Source: CAZJOD01 sp964547525 (GTDB lineage Bacteria; Bacillota; Clostridia; JAAYHZ01). From it: a DNA stretch of 17,055 nucleotides. Below are positions 1 to 7,868 of the stretch, piece by piece. The stretch is taken from positions 1 through 17,055 of the forward strand of contig CAZJOD010000079.1 in assembly GCA_964547525.1 (NCBI GenBank). The letters run 5' to 3'. Every line of letters begins with the position of its first letter. The first letter of the stretch is position 1. The notes beneath the pieces are model-generated. The model had not been told where the DNA came from. It saw only the letters and a list, made by a program, of their open reading frames with translations, and searched no databases. The position numbers were made by a program, and so were the translations under genes.

Positions 1-108
1 AAAATGAATATAGGGATAGTCCCTTGATTTAATGGCTCTCGATGAATCAAAAGAATCGTCCCCCTGATTCCTTCAAACGGTGGCAAATGGATAGCTTTCG
101 GTCATGTA
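1..108. repeat. Dispersed repeat motif (copy 1) and truncated gene junction
   Basis: The core at 43-75 reads TGAATCAAAAGAATCGTCCC followed by a CTGATTCC tail. It matches copies at 8068-8099 and, in part, 8649-8660 and 16984-17002. The reading frame of the next gene is open from 46 and runs through the repeat, with a TGA inside the repeat (43-45) as its upstream stop. The gene's 5' part therefore seems to have been replaced by the repeat. A short palindrome GGGATAGTCCC lies at 13-23. No complete gene is visible here. Confidence 0.5.
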
Positions 109-723
109 GTGCCGCAAAGTTTAAATATGAAGGATCATATAGATTTACTCGCACATAGCTACAGCGGTGAGAGATGGGCATACCTTAAAAATTATCTTGG
201 ATCAAATGAAATCGGTATGCATGTTTATGATCCGACCGGCTTTCCTGTAAAAATATATTATAAAGGTGAATACGGCATTTTTGATGATGAGCTTATCAAA
301 CTACTCCATGTCATAAATGATGAAATAAAGCCTGAGGAAACAGGATTTAATATGGAATTGTTAAAAAGTATTCCGTACCTTTGTGAGTGTAAAATTCTTA
401 AAAATGCCGGTGGTAAGATAAGTCTTGATATTCCCGTATTTACCATGGAGGAAAAACAGGAATTTTATAAAATACTACGTGATGCGACGAACAAAATGAT
501 AAATGATTGTATGGGGCTTTTGCGGGAGTATTTTAAGAGTAAAAAGTTAGATATCCCTAAACATCTTACAAGTGTACCTCTTCAAAAGCAGTATTTATGG
601 GCGCACTCCGCTATGTTGTTTATTATTTTAAGAACAGCTATTTCAAAGGAGCTTATATATGACGGTGGTTATGATAACGAGGTGCAATGTCCTTGTCCAA
701 TGTTTATGGTAGTTGATAAATAA
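109..723 (+). pseudogene. 5'-truncated paralogue of the sigma-factor C-terminal domain
   Basis: A 204-codon frame is open from base 46, so no start is secure. The GTG at 109 and the ATG at 127 both lack a Shine-Dalgarno sequence. The product is soluble with no transmembrane segment. Its last ~110 residues align by eye with the end of the next gene (1505-1846): a basic segment with a conserved proline, a helical stretch, and a terminal MFMVVDK against IMVVKK. I infer that it is the C-terminal, probably ligand- or partner-binding, half of a second sigma-like regulator whose DNA-binding half is missing. The repeat at 43-75 sits at the break. A free-standing regulator started at 127 is possible. 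No function can be given beyond this relationship. Confidence 0.5.
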
Positions 724-740
724 AATTTTCAAAATTTACT

Positions 741-766
741 AACCGAACTGTTTTTTCTACGACTAT
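741..766 (+). promoter_or_regulatory. Possible ECF-type promoter of the sigma gene
   Basis: AAC at 741-743 is separated by 16 bases, including a T-rich run, from CGAC at 760-763. This resembles the AAC...CGTC layout of ECF sigma promoters and would fit autoregulation. No good sigma-A hexamer pair is present between 723 and 811. The motifs are short, so confidence is low. Confidence 0.25.
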
Positions 767-810
767 ATAAATGTTAAGCTTAACGAATTTTGTGAATTGA
801 GGTGAAGTGA

Positions 811-1846
811 TTGAATGAAGTCATAAATCTGCTTGAAAGCAAGGATTTCCTTGGTAGCCTTTACGGCTTTGCTTATAAGCGAACAAGCAGTTCCTACGAA
901 GCGGAGGACTTATGTTCGGATATTATTTTAGCTATAATTAAAGCTGCCCGCAAAAATTCTGACATTAAATATCCACACGCTTTCGTATGGACGGTTGCAC
1001 ATCGTATTTACGCTGATTATTCGGAAAAGCGTAGGTTGTACACCGACAGACACATAACAAACGATTATTCTGATGAGATTATGTGTATTGCTGATAATCC
1101 TATAGACGAATATTTTGATATTGAAAGCGATAAAACGCAATTAAAACATATTATGCGTGAAATTGCTTTTTTGTCGAAGCTTTATCGAGATGTGTGCGAG
1201 ATGTATTATCTTGACGAACTGAAAATATCAGATATAGCAAAGAGGCTTGGAATAAGCGAAAGCACAGTAAAGCAGCGGCTTCATATCTCTCGCACCGTTA
1301 TTAAAAAAGGAGTAGAAAAAATGGATATAAATAATCTAACATTAAAGCCCATAGAGCTTGCGTATCTAGGCACAGGTAACCCGGTAGGTAATGACCCGAG
1401 AATANNNNNNNNNNNNNNNNNNNNNNNNNNNNNNNNNNNNNNNNNNNNNNNNNNNNNNNNNNNNNNNNNNNNNNNNNNNNNNNNNNNNNNNNNNNNNNNN
1501 NNNNGAAGCGACGGCAAAAGCGATTGAAGCGGGATACCTAAAGAAAGATGGAGATTTGCTTTACCCTAAAATCCTTGTGAGTGAAAGAGACTCGATATAC
1601 AGCGAAATTATAAATGATTTTATAAGTGAAACGGACGATTTAATCGAGTTTGTTGCAGATGAAATGTACAAGTTTATCATGAAATTTGTCCCGAATCATT
1701 TAATGGGCGAGTGGTTCCTGTTCGTTCAGTCAACTTCCATCGGACTGATTGACTCAATGATTGAGAAGTGTATTGAAGTTGGCACACTAATACCGCCAGA
1801 GCGGACCCCGGGAGCGGAAGGTGTTATTATGGTTGTAAAAAAGTAA
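811..1846 (+). CDS. Sigma-70-family (ECF-like) factor with C-terminal extension, interrupted by assembly gap
   Basis: The start is TTG at 811 with GAGGTG at 799-804, a good spacing. Residues ~13-75 look like sigma region 2 (AEDLCSDIILAI, then YPHAFVWTVAHRIYADY). Residues ~125-165 look like region 4, with a helix-turn-helix around DIAKRLGISESTVKQRL. Such proteins direct RNA polymerase to selected promoters. After region 4 the protein continues through YLGTGNPVGNDPR into a 100-N gap (1405-1504). It resumes in a different frame at 1505 and ends at TAA 1846. I read both pieces as one gene because the N number is arbitrary and the second piece has no start of its own. The C-terminal extension is unlike plain ECF factors and resembles the preceding truncated gene. 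A terminator follows at once. Confidence 0.7.
1405..1504. other. Assembly gap (100 N)
   Basis: Exactly 100 N characters, the conventional placeholder for a scaffold join of unknown size. It lies inside the sigma-like gene, so the apparent frame change across it has no biological meaning. Confidence 0.97.
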
Positions 1847-1861
1847 AACTTACATCATTAT

Positions 1862-1893
1862 AAAAGTCCTGTCAAATCGGCGGGACTTTTTTT
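1862..1893 (+). terminator. Rho-independent terminator of the sigma gene
   Basis: AAAAGTCC (1862-1869) pairs with GGACTTTT (1883-1890). Inside, TGTC pairs with GGCG through two G-T wobbles around the loop AAATC. This gives a 12-bp stem and a 5-base loop running into a T tract, 15 bases after the stop codon. Confidence 0.88.
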
Positions 1894-1957
1894 CATCCAT
1901 TATTAATAGTAAGTTCTAATTGGTAAGAAAAATGTAATCACAATAAAAATATATCTA

Positions 1958-2014
1958 TTGACACCTCCGGACTACTATGATAGTATGAGAGTATACTATT
2001 GTAATAGTCTGGAG
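1958..2014 (+). promoter_or_regulatory. Promoter and double dyad operator of the BlaI/BlaR-type operon
   Basis: The -35 is TTGACA (1958-1963) and the -10 is TAGTAT (1981-1986), with a 17-base spacer. Dyad 1, TACTATGATAGTA (1973-1985), is a perfect 13-bp palindrome over the -10. Dyad 2, ACTATTGTAATAGT (1995-2008), is a perfect 14-bp palindrome just downstream. The two sites together also form a larger inverted repeat (GACTA...TAGTC, 14 of 17 arm positions matching). BlaI/MecI repressors are known to bind such paired ACTA/TAGT-type dyads. GGAG at 2011-2014 is the ribosome binding site for the TTG start at 2023. Confidence 0.85.
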
Positions 2015-2022
2015 ATGATGTA

Positions 2023-2382
2023 TTGGAAAACATTAAATTATTTGATAGTGAATTAAAAATAATGGACATAGTGTGGAATAAAGAACCTGTGACGGCAAAA
2101 GAAGTGAGCGCTATTGCCAATGATACAATCGGTTGGAACAAAAATACTACATACACTGTTTTAAAAAAACTTGTTGAGAAGAAACTGATTTTACGCACCG
2201 AACCCAATTTTATTTGTACATCACTTATAAAAAGGGAAGATGTACAAAAAGCGGAGACGCAAAATTTGATAGATAAATTGTATAATGGATCAAAGAAAGC
2301 GTTTTTTGCTTCGTTTATACAAGAATCGCTGTCGGACTATGAGGTCGAAGAGCTAAAGAATTTGATTGAAAAAAAGAGGTAA
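2023..2382 (+). CDS. BlaI/MecI/CopY-family transcriptional repressor
   Basis: The product is 119 residues, normal for the family. A winged-helix domain fills about residues 5-70, with the recognition helix near NKNTTYTVLKKLVEKKLI (39-56). The C-terminal ~40 residues form the helical dimerisation part, where family members are cleaved on induction. The start is TTG at 2023 with GGAG eight bases upstream. The gene lies directly behind a strong promoter whose -10 is covered by a dyad operator, so the operon is probably repressed by its own product. The M56 protease gene begins three bases after this stop, the classic BlaI-BlaR pairing. No beta-lactamase or penicillin-binding protein lies in the window, so the target could be another envelope-stress response. 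Confidence 0.9.
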   Translation: MENIKLFDSELKIMDIVWNKEPVTAKEVSAIANDTIGWNKNTTYTVLKKLVEKKLILRTEPNFICTSLIKREDVQKAETQNLIDKLYNGSKKAFFASFIQESLSDYEVEELKNLIEKKR

Positions 2383-2385
2383 CTT

Positions 2386-3297
2386 ATGTTATCCGAAATC
2401 TTTTATTGGGTTTTTAATATGAGCATTATCGGCAGTGTGGTAGGAGTAATTATTTTGGCTTTGCGGAAGGTCAAAGGTTTACCCGTATTTATTACATATG
2501 CATTATGGGTGATTCCGCTATTTAGGTTGTGGATACCATTCGGGGTTGCTAATAAGTACAGTCTTTTAAACTTACTATCTCAATTAACGACAAAAACGAT
2601 TGTCATTCGATCTGTAAAGCCCGAGTTGACCATGACAAATAGCATTATGGCAGCCGATTCATATTTTCCCATTGGATATAAGACGGATATGCTTGCAAAA
2701 ATATTCGATTTTGCATCGGTTATATGGATAATTATTGCTACCGCTGCTATACTTTCAGCCGCATTGCTTTATAAATATACTAAATCGGAATTAAAAAATA
2801 TTGAACATATTCGAGATAATATTTACACATCCGAGAAAATTACATCTCCTGCGGTTTATGGCGTCATAAGACCGAAAATAATCATCCCTGCTGTAATGAC
2901 AGACAAAGATATGGATTACGTAATTTTACACGAGCAGGTCCATGTTAAACGCAAAGATAATCTTTTTCGCTTAATTGCAGTGATTACGTCTTGCGTGCAC
3001 TGGTTCAACCCGTTGTCATGGTTATTTTTAAAATACTTCTTTGAGGATATGGAGATTACATGTGATTTGAAAGTGTTAAAGCACCTAAATAAACAACAAG
3101 CAAATGGCTATGCAAATGCAATTTTGTCTTGTGCTTCCGGAAAAGCTTTTTTCTCTTCGCAATTCGGTGGTGCGAAAGTTAGAGTTCGTATTGAAAACAT
3201 TCTTTCGTATAAAAAATTAACGTTATTTTCATCGTTTATTTTTGGTGTTTTCGCTGTGGCTTTAGCGGTTGTACTGATAACGAATGCAGCCGTATAG
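2386..3297 (+). CDS. BlaR1-type M56-family membrane zinc protease, no sensor domain
   Basis: The product is 303 residues. N-terminal hydrophobic segments lie at about 10-26 and 34-52, another at about 108-128, and a last one at about 278-300. The zinc site is HEQVH at 182-186, with the third ligand probably Glu in the EDMEITCD motif (220-227). A typical M56 HWFNPLSWL stretch lies between them (205-213). In BlaR1/MecR1 such a protease relays an extracellular signal and causes cleavage of the cognate repressor. Those proteins are nearly 600 residues long with an outer penicillin-binding domain. This one ends just after the last helix, so it must sense through its own membrane part or through a partner. 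The ATG at 2386 has GAGGTAA overlapping the repressor stop. The next operon gene is a possible partner. Confidence 0.88.
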   Translation: MLSEIFYWVFNMSIIGSVVGVIILALRKVKGLPVFITYALWVIPLFRLWIPFGVANKYSLLNLLSQLTTKTIVIRSVKPELTMTNSIMAADSYFPIGYKTDMLAKIFDFASVIWIIIATAAILSAALLYKYTKSELKNIEHIRDNIYTSEKITSPAVYGVIRPKIIIPAVMTDKDMDYVILHEQVHVKRKDNLFRLIAVITSCVHWFNPLSWLFLKYFFEDMEITCDLKVLKHLNKQQANGYANAILSCASGKAFFSSQFGGAKVRVRIENILSYKKLTLFSSFIFGVFAVALAVVLITNAAV

Positions 3298-3340
3298 GAG
3301 TTTGTGCCGCCTGCGACTGCGGCAGGAATGGAGATTTATT
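3298..3340 (+). promoter_or_regulatory. Intercistronic hairpin and ribosome binding site
   Basis: TGCCGC (3305-3310) pairs perfectly with GCGGCA (3319-3324) around an 8-base loop, in the 43-base gap between the protease and the membrane-protein gene. No T tract follows, so it is not a terminator. It could stabilise the upstream message or tune expression. GGAG at 3330-3333 serves the ATG at 3341. Confidence 0.45.
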
Positions 3341-4300
3341 ATGCATAAAAGTTATAAAAGGTTTTATTTGTTATCGTTGGCAGGTGTTCTTATCGCATCG
3401 TTTTACCCGATTTATATGGGAGTAATCGTCATTTCGGATTATATCAAAAACGCATGGATTGATGTAGCCAACTACCCAAAATACATAATCCCATACACTC
3501 CAATATCAATTTCTTTAATTATAATGGTTGTATTTCTTCCGGTGATTTTTAAGCTGTTTAAACGTTATGCCTTACTTGCCGCTTCAGTATTGGGGATAGG
3601 GCTGTTTTTTGCAGGTGAACTATTTTTTGAAAATATGGTTGTAATGGACGGTATGACTAAGGTAAATATTGAGTCGTGGCAATTAATGTCATGCATTGCG
3701 ACACCCGAAACTTGGAAGACCATCGGGAATCCGTTGATTGCACAATACAGCCCGGCATTCAAAATTCATTTTTACATTATCTCAATTGTCATTATACTGG
3801 CGGTTTTAAATGTCCTATATGGTTTTGCTAGTATGATTATAAAAAACAGATATGATAAAAAACGACCATTAATAGCGCAAGCTATCTCAGCGGTCATATT
3901 TATAGGCCTTTGCATATTAGCTTGTTTCACGGCTTTTTTTAGAAACGGAACCATAAATATTTCACCGCTTTCCGCAACACTTATGAGTGTATTCTTTATT
4001 GTCTTTGGTGTTACTTTCGGGGTTTATACCGGCTCGTTTTTCTATGGCAAACGAACTATATTATGGGTTACAGTTCCCTCCATATTGGCCATGATTGCAA
4101 CAGTGGTGATGTACTTCGGCGAACTTGTACTAATGGGTGGTGTGCTATTTAAATATGGTAAGGGATTCATATTTGAACCGATTGGATTGATTCCTTTTGC
4201 AGCAATTGACATTGCAATAATATGTATTTCCGGTTTTATTACCTTCTTTATATTAGGTATGATGAAAAAACATGAGGTCACGAATTATGAAAAGGGATGA
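3341..4300 (+). CDS. Eight-helix integral membrane protein in the BlaI/M56 operon
   Basis: The product is 319 residues, of no family I recognise. About eight hydrophobic helices are visible, near residues 8-32, 48-70, 77-100, 145-170, 180-205, 210-235, 240-268 and 275-302. The longest soluble loop (about 100-143) contains MTKVNIESWQLMSC and may face outward. The tail is short and basic to neutral (KKHEVTNYEKG). I chose ATG 3341 because GGAG lies seven bases upstream. The same frame can be read from 3284, inside the protease gene, but that start has no such site. Its place as third gene behind the repressor and the sensor-less protease suggests an effector or a signal-receiving partner. This is inferred from context only; a transporter or stress-response permease is equally possible. 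Confidence 0.7.
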   Translation: MHKSYKRFYLLSLAGVLIASFYPIYMGVIVISDYIKNAWIDVANYPKYIIPYTPISISLIIMVVFLPVIFKLFKRYALLAASVLGIGLFFAGELFFENMVVMDGMTKVNIESWQLMSCIATPETWKTIGNPLIAQYSPAFKIHFYIISIVIILAVLNVLYGFASMIIKNRYDKKRPLIAQAISAVIFIGLCILACFTAFFRNGTINISPLSATLMSVFFIVFGVTFGVYTGSFFYGKRTILWVTVPSILAMIATVVMYFGELVLMGGVLFKYGKGFIFEPIGLIPFAAIDIAIICISGFITFFILGMMKKHEVTNYEKG

Positions 4301-4372
4301 TTGCTATTTATGCGCCAATTGTGCGCAATTTGCGTAATTCAAAAGAAACATAACAAAATAATTTTGAATAGG

Positions 4373-4437
4373 TCATGATACAAATAAAGTTCGTAATATG
4401 CTATAATTGGCGATATATCATGATTTAAGTAAAGGAA
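4373..4437 (+). promoter_or_regulatory. Extended -10 promoter of the GH43 gene flanked by an inverted repeat
   Basis: TGCTATAAT (4399-4407) is an extended -10. TACAAA (4379-4384) is a weak -35 at 17 bases. TCATGATA (4373-4380) and TATCATGA (4416-4423) form a perfect 8-bp inverted repeat bracketing the core promoter, a possible operator pair. AAAGGAA (4431-4437) is the ribosome binding site for ATG 4444. Confidence 0.65.
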
Positions 4438-4443
4438 CGGTTT

Positions 4444-5406
4444 ATGCAATTTCAAACAAAAACCATATGCACTACAAATCCCATAGGAATTTTACACATT
4501 GGTGACCCTTTTGTATTACAAGATAAAGACGGTATGTTTTATTTATATGCAACATCATCCAAAAACGGATTTAAAGTTTGGAGTTCAACAAATTTAAAGG
4601 ATTGGACAGAGCATGGAAACTGTTATACAGCAACAGAAAACTCTTTTGGTTATAAGGACTTTTGGGCACCGGAAGTAATTTTTTATAACAATAAATATAT
4701 TATGCATTATTCTGCCAGATGGAAATACAATGACAGCTTGAGAATAGGTGTTGCGGTTTGCGATTCACCGTTAGGTCCGTTTTTAGATGTACACAATGAG
4801 CCCATGATGGATTTGGGATATGCAGCGATTGACGGACATGTCTTTATTGACGATGATAATAAAAAGTATTTTTACTATTCTAGGGATTGCTCTGAAAACA
4901 TTGTAGAAGACAGACATGAAAGTCATATCTATGTTGCTCTTTTAAATGACAATCTTGACGGGTTTATAACCCTGCCTGAATTTTTAATCAAGCCTGAAAA
5001 GTCATGGGAAATGTTATCCGGTCCCGATTGGCTATGGAATGAGGGACCGTTTGTAATCAAACGAAACGGAATTTACTTTTTGATGTATTCGGCGAATTGT
5101 TTTGCAACAAAAGAATATTGTATCTGTTATGCAACGGCTAAAAGTCCATTAGGACCGTTTGTCAAAGGTGATGACAATCCTATTTTGAAATATAAAGAAA
5201 ACCTTGTCTCAGGTCCGGGTCATAACAGTGTGATAAAGGTGGGAGAGACTTTGGTTTGTGCTTACCATGTTCATACGGATTATCAACATCCAAGTGGCGA
5301 CAGACAGGTGTTTTTTGATAGAATTTATTTCCAAGGCGATCAATTAAAAATCGATGGCCCGACGTATGGCAAATTAAATAGATTTGATATAATAGATGTA
5401 TTATAA
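4444..5406 (+). CDS. Glycoside hydrolase family 43 (beta-xylosidase / arabinofuranosidase type)
   Basis: The product is 320 residues, a single five-bladed beta-propeller domain of normal length for minimal GH43 enzymes. The three acidic residues of the family are visible: Asp21 in GDPFV (general base), Asp130 in AIDGHVF (pKa modulator) and Glu200 in WNEGPFV (general acid). FWAPEV (73-78) and GPGHNS (257-262) are further hallmarks. There is no signal peptide, so it acts in the cytoplasm on imported oligosaccharides, probably removing xylose or arabinose with inversion. The start is ATG 4444 with AAAGGAA upstream. A GH2 enzyme follows on the same strand 116 bases later with its own promoter. 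The exact substrate cannot be told from sequence in this multi-specific family. Confidence 0.9.
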   Translation: MQFQTKTICTTNPIGILHIGDPFVLQDKDGMFYLYATSSKNGFKVWSSTNLKDWTEHGNCYTATENSFGYKDFWAPEVIFYNNKYIMHYSARWKYNDSLRIGVAVCDSPLGPFLDVHNEPMMDLGYAAIDGHVFIDDDNKKYFYYSRDCSENIVEDRHESHIYVALLNDNLDGFITLPEFLIKPEKSWEMLSGPDWLWNEGPFVIKRNGIYFLMYSANCFATKEYCICYATAKSPLGPFVKGDDNPILKYKENLVSGPGHNSVIKVGETLVCAYHVHTDYQHPSGDRQVFFDRIYFQGDQLKIDGPTYGKLNRFDIIDVL

Positions 5407-5423
5407 CCACCCTGCCGATTTGG

Positions 5424-5513
5424 TTGACAATGAGGTTCTCATTATCGATAATGGAAATAGCAAACAATAACATAAAATTTTTAGCAAATAACGAATTTGA
5501 CTTAAAAAGGAAG
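5424..5513 (+). promoter_or_regulatory. Promoter with palindrome over the -10, upstream of the GH2 gene
   Basis: TTGACA (5424-5429), 17 bases and GATAAT (5447-5452) form a near-consensus promoter. The perfect 12-bp palindrome ATTATCGATAAT (5441-5452) covers the -10 and may be an operator. AAGGAAG near 5507-5513 is the ribosome binding site for ATG 5523. Confidence 0.75.
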
Positions 5514-5522
5514 TGTAAATAA

Positions 5523-7868
5523 ATGATTCATAATGAAAATGGATTATATATGGAAACGGGCAAAGAAGATTCGTTCTCTAAGGTTATGTCATTAAATGGA
5601 GAATGGACTCTTTATTTTCATCCCGAAACGGCAGGCAAAAATCAGTATTTTGACATGACAATGCTCAAAGATTGGGAAAGTGTTTCTGCTATTGTACCTG
5701 GAAATGTAGAAATTGATCTGGTCAATGCCGGGATAGAGGAAGATCCGTTTTATGGAGATAATTTAAACAAATTTGCAAAATATGAGTATTATCAATGGCT
5801 TTACACAAAAGATATTTTTATACCTTCCGATTTTAATGGTGATAAGATTATTTTGCATTTTGAAGGTATTGATACTATTGCAGATATTTATTTTAATGGT
5901 ATTCATGCCGGCCATTCGGAAAATATGTTTATAGAGCATGCTTTTGATGTCACGGAATTTATTGTGAAAGGCGAAGTTAACAAAATTGCAGTTCATATTC
6001 ATTCGGCGATGAATTTTGCACGAAACAAGAAATATACGGTTGCAATGCGCGGAACGGCTCATCGTAATGAAATATGTTGGTTGAGAAAGGCGCCTCATTG
6101 TTTCGGGTGGGATATAGCACCTAGATTGGTGTCCGCCGGTATATGGCGCAAAGCGTCGATCGTTGCGCAGCCAAATACCCGCATAACCGAAACCTATTAT
6201 GCAACTCCCAAACTTACACGGGATGGAATTTATCTTCAATATGCCTACCGATTTACGACTGACGCCGATACGCTTGAAGGTTTTAAAGTACGAATTAAGG
6301 GATACTGTGGTGAAGCCACATTTGAACATGAAGCGGCAGCCCATTTTATAAGTGCAAATCATATGATTTATATCGAAAACCCGTTACTTTGGTGGCCAAA
6401 GGGGTATGGGGAGCAACCGCTCTATAATGTAAAAATGGAATTGTATCACCATGGAAAAATTGTTGATACTCGTGAGGAAGTTATCGGTCTTAGGACTTTC
6501 AGACTTGAACGGGATTTTACACCGGGCAGCCAAGAATTCAAGCTTTTTATAAATGAACTGCCCATATTTGCAAAAGGGACAAACTGGGTGCCGCTGGATG
6601 CATTGCATAGCAGAGATGCAGGTCGCCTTGAAAAAGCACTTGCGTTATGTGTTGAATCCAATTGTAATATTATAAGGTGTTGGGGAGGGAACGTTTATGA
6701 GGATCATGCCTTCTTTAATTTATGTGATCGTCACGGCATAATGGTCTGGCAAGACTTTGCCATGGGGAATACAAACTACCCTCAAACTTCCGACTTTATT
6801 GAGATTATGGAGGAGGAAGCGCGATCTGTAATCTGTAAAATTCGTAATCATCCAAGTTTGATCTTATGGTCCGGTGATAATGAAGTGGATTTCAAAAATA
6901 TGGGTTATATGTACCCGAATTATGAAAGCCGGTATAATCGTGTAACGCATGAAACACTAAAAAGGCTGGTGCAGGCACATGATCCTTATCGAATTTTGCT
7001 TTGTTCTTCCCCTGAAATACCGGCCGGTTTTAATACAAATGATGTCCCTGAACAACATACTTGGGGAGTTCGAGCATGGTTTAAAGATGATTTTTATAAA
7101 AACAGTACCGCTCATTTCATAAGCGAAGCCGGCTATCATGGATGCCCTGCTCCTTCAAGTCTCAGAAAATACATTCCTGCTAAGCAATTATGGCCTTTCT
7201 CAAACCATGTATGGGCCATGCACAGCACGGAAGATATACGCATAGAACCGGTGCTAAACGGGAGAAATATCCTAATGGCTAATCAGGTTAGGATATTGTT
7301 TGGTAATGTGCCGGAGACAATAGAGGATTTCGCTCTGCTTTCCCAGATTTCACAGGCGGAAGCGATGAAGTTTTTCGTTGAGCGGACACGTGCTTTAAAA
7401 TGGAACCGGACGGGTATTATATGGTGGAATATGTTGGACTGCTGGCCACAAATATCAGATGCGGTTGTAGACTACTACTTTGTTAAAAAAATTGCCTACC
7501 ATTATTTAAAACGCGTACAAAATCCGATTCTTGTGTTTATGGGTGAGTTAGAAGGTTGGCATCATACATTATTTATAAGCAACGATACAAGAGAAGAAGC
7601 GAAAGTGAAATTCATTGTTGAAGATGCCGACACAGGCGAAATTTGTATGAGCAGCGAAAAAGTTGTTCCTGCGGGGGAAAACATTGAAGCAGGTAAGCTG
7701 TTTGTAATTTCAGGAAACCGTAAGCTATATCTTATCAGATGGACTATTGGCGAAAATGAATACGGTAATCACTATATAACCGGTTTCCCTCCGTACGATA
7801 TAAATGTGATGAAGGAATGGCTGGAGCGGATATCCTTGTTGCCTGAATCCTTCACGCTACAATTGTGA
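5523..7868 (+). CDS. Glycoside hydrolase family 2, beta-mannosidase type
   Basis: The product is 781 residues with the GH2 order: a sugar-binding jelly-roll (~20-215, with HFEGIDTIADIYFNG), an immunoglobulin-like domain (~216-325), a TIM barrel (~330-625) and a C-terminal beta domain. The barrel has RCWGGNVYEDHAFFNLCD (385-402) and WQDFAMGN, typical of beta-mannosidases. Glu454 in SGDNEVD is the general acid/base and Glu535 in FISEAGYHG the nucleophile. The family hydrolyses with retention. No signal peptide is present, so it acts in the cytoplasm on beta-linked manno-oligosaccharides or a related glycan; exo-glucosaminidase activity is an alternative. It is slightly shorter than the common 820-850 residues. 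Its TGA (7866-7868) lies inside a dispersed repeat motif that starts at 7865, so the natural C-terminus may have been clipped. Confidence 0.9.
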   Translation: MIHNENGLYMETGKEDSFSKVMSLNGEWTLYFHPETAGKNQYFDMTMLKDWESVSAIVPGNVEIDLVNAGIEEDPFYGDNLNKFAKYEYYQWLYTKDIFIPSDFNGDKIILHFEGIDTIADIYFNGIHAGHSENMFIEHAFDVTEFIVKGEVNKIAVHIHSAMNFARNKKYTVAMRGTAHRNEICWLRKAPHCFGWDIAPRLVSAGIWRKASIVAQPNTRITETYYATPKLTRDGIYLQYAYRFTTDADTLEGFKVRIKGYCGEATFEHEAAAHFISANHMIYIENPLLWWPKGYGEQPLYNVKMELYHHGKIVDTREEVIGLRTFRLERDFTPGSQEFKLFINELPIFAKGTNWVPLDALHSRDAGRLEKALALCVESNCNIIRCWGGNVYEDHAFFNLCDRHGIMVWQDFAMGNTNYPQTSDFIEIMEEEARSVICKIRNHPSLILWSGDNEVDFKNMGYMYPNYESRYNRVTHETLKRLVQAHDPYRILLCSSPEIPAGFNTNDVPEQHTWGVRAWFKDDFYKNSTAHFISEAGYHGCPAPSSLRKYIPAKQLWPFSNHVWAMHSTEDIRIEPVLNGRNILMANQVRILFGNVPETIEDFALLSQISQAEAMKFFVERTRALKWNRTGIIWWNMLDCWPQISDAVVDYYFVKKIAYHYLKRVQNPILVFMGELEGWHHTLFISNDTREEAKVKFIVEDADTGEICMSSEKVVPAGENIEAGKLFVISGNRKLYLIRWTIGENEYGNHYITGFPPYDINVMKEWLERISLLPESFTLQL

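Noticed and set aside
3284..3340. Earlier in-frame start for the 8-helix membrane protein
   Set aside because: It overlaps the protease gene and lacks a ribosome binding site, while ATG 3341 has GGAG at ideal spacing.
4317..4330. AATTGTGCGCAATT near-palindrome after the membrane-protein gene as a terminator
   Set aside because: There is no workable loop or T tract; it may be chance.
5396..5470. 24-codon frame (ATG 5396) across the GH43-GH2 intergenic region
   Set aside because: It overlaps the GH43 stop, has no ribosome binding site, and its sequence is explained by the promoter and palindrome there.
5763..6362. 199-codon antisense frame within the GH2 gene
   Set aside because: It is on the opposite strand of a clear enzyme with catalytic motifs and has no recognisable domain.
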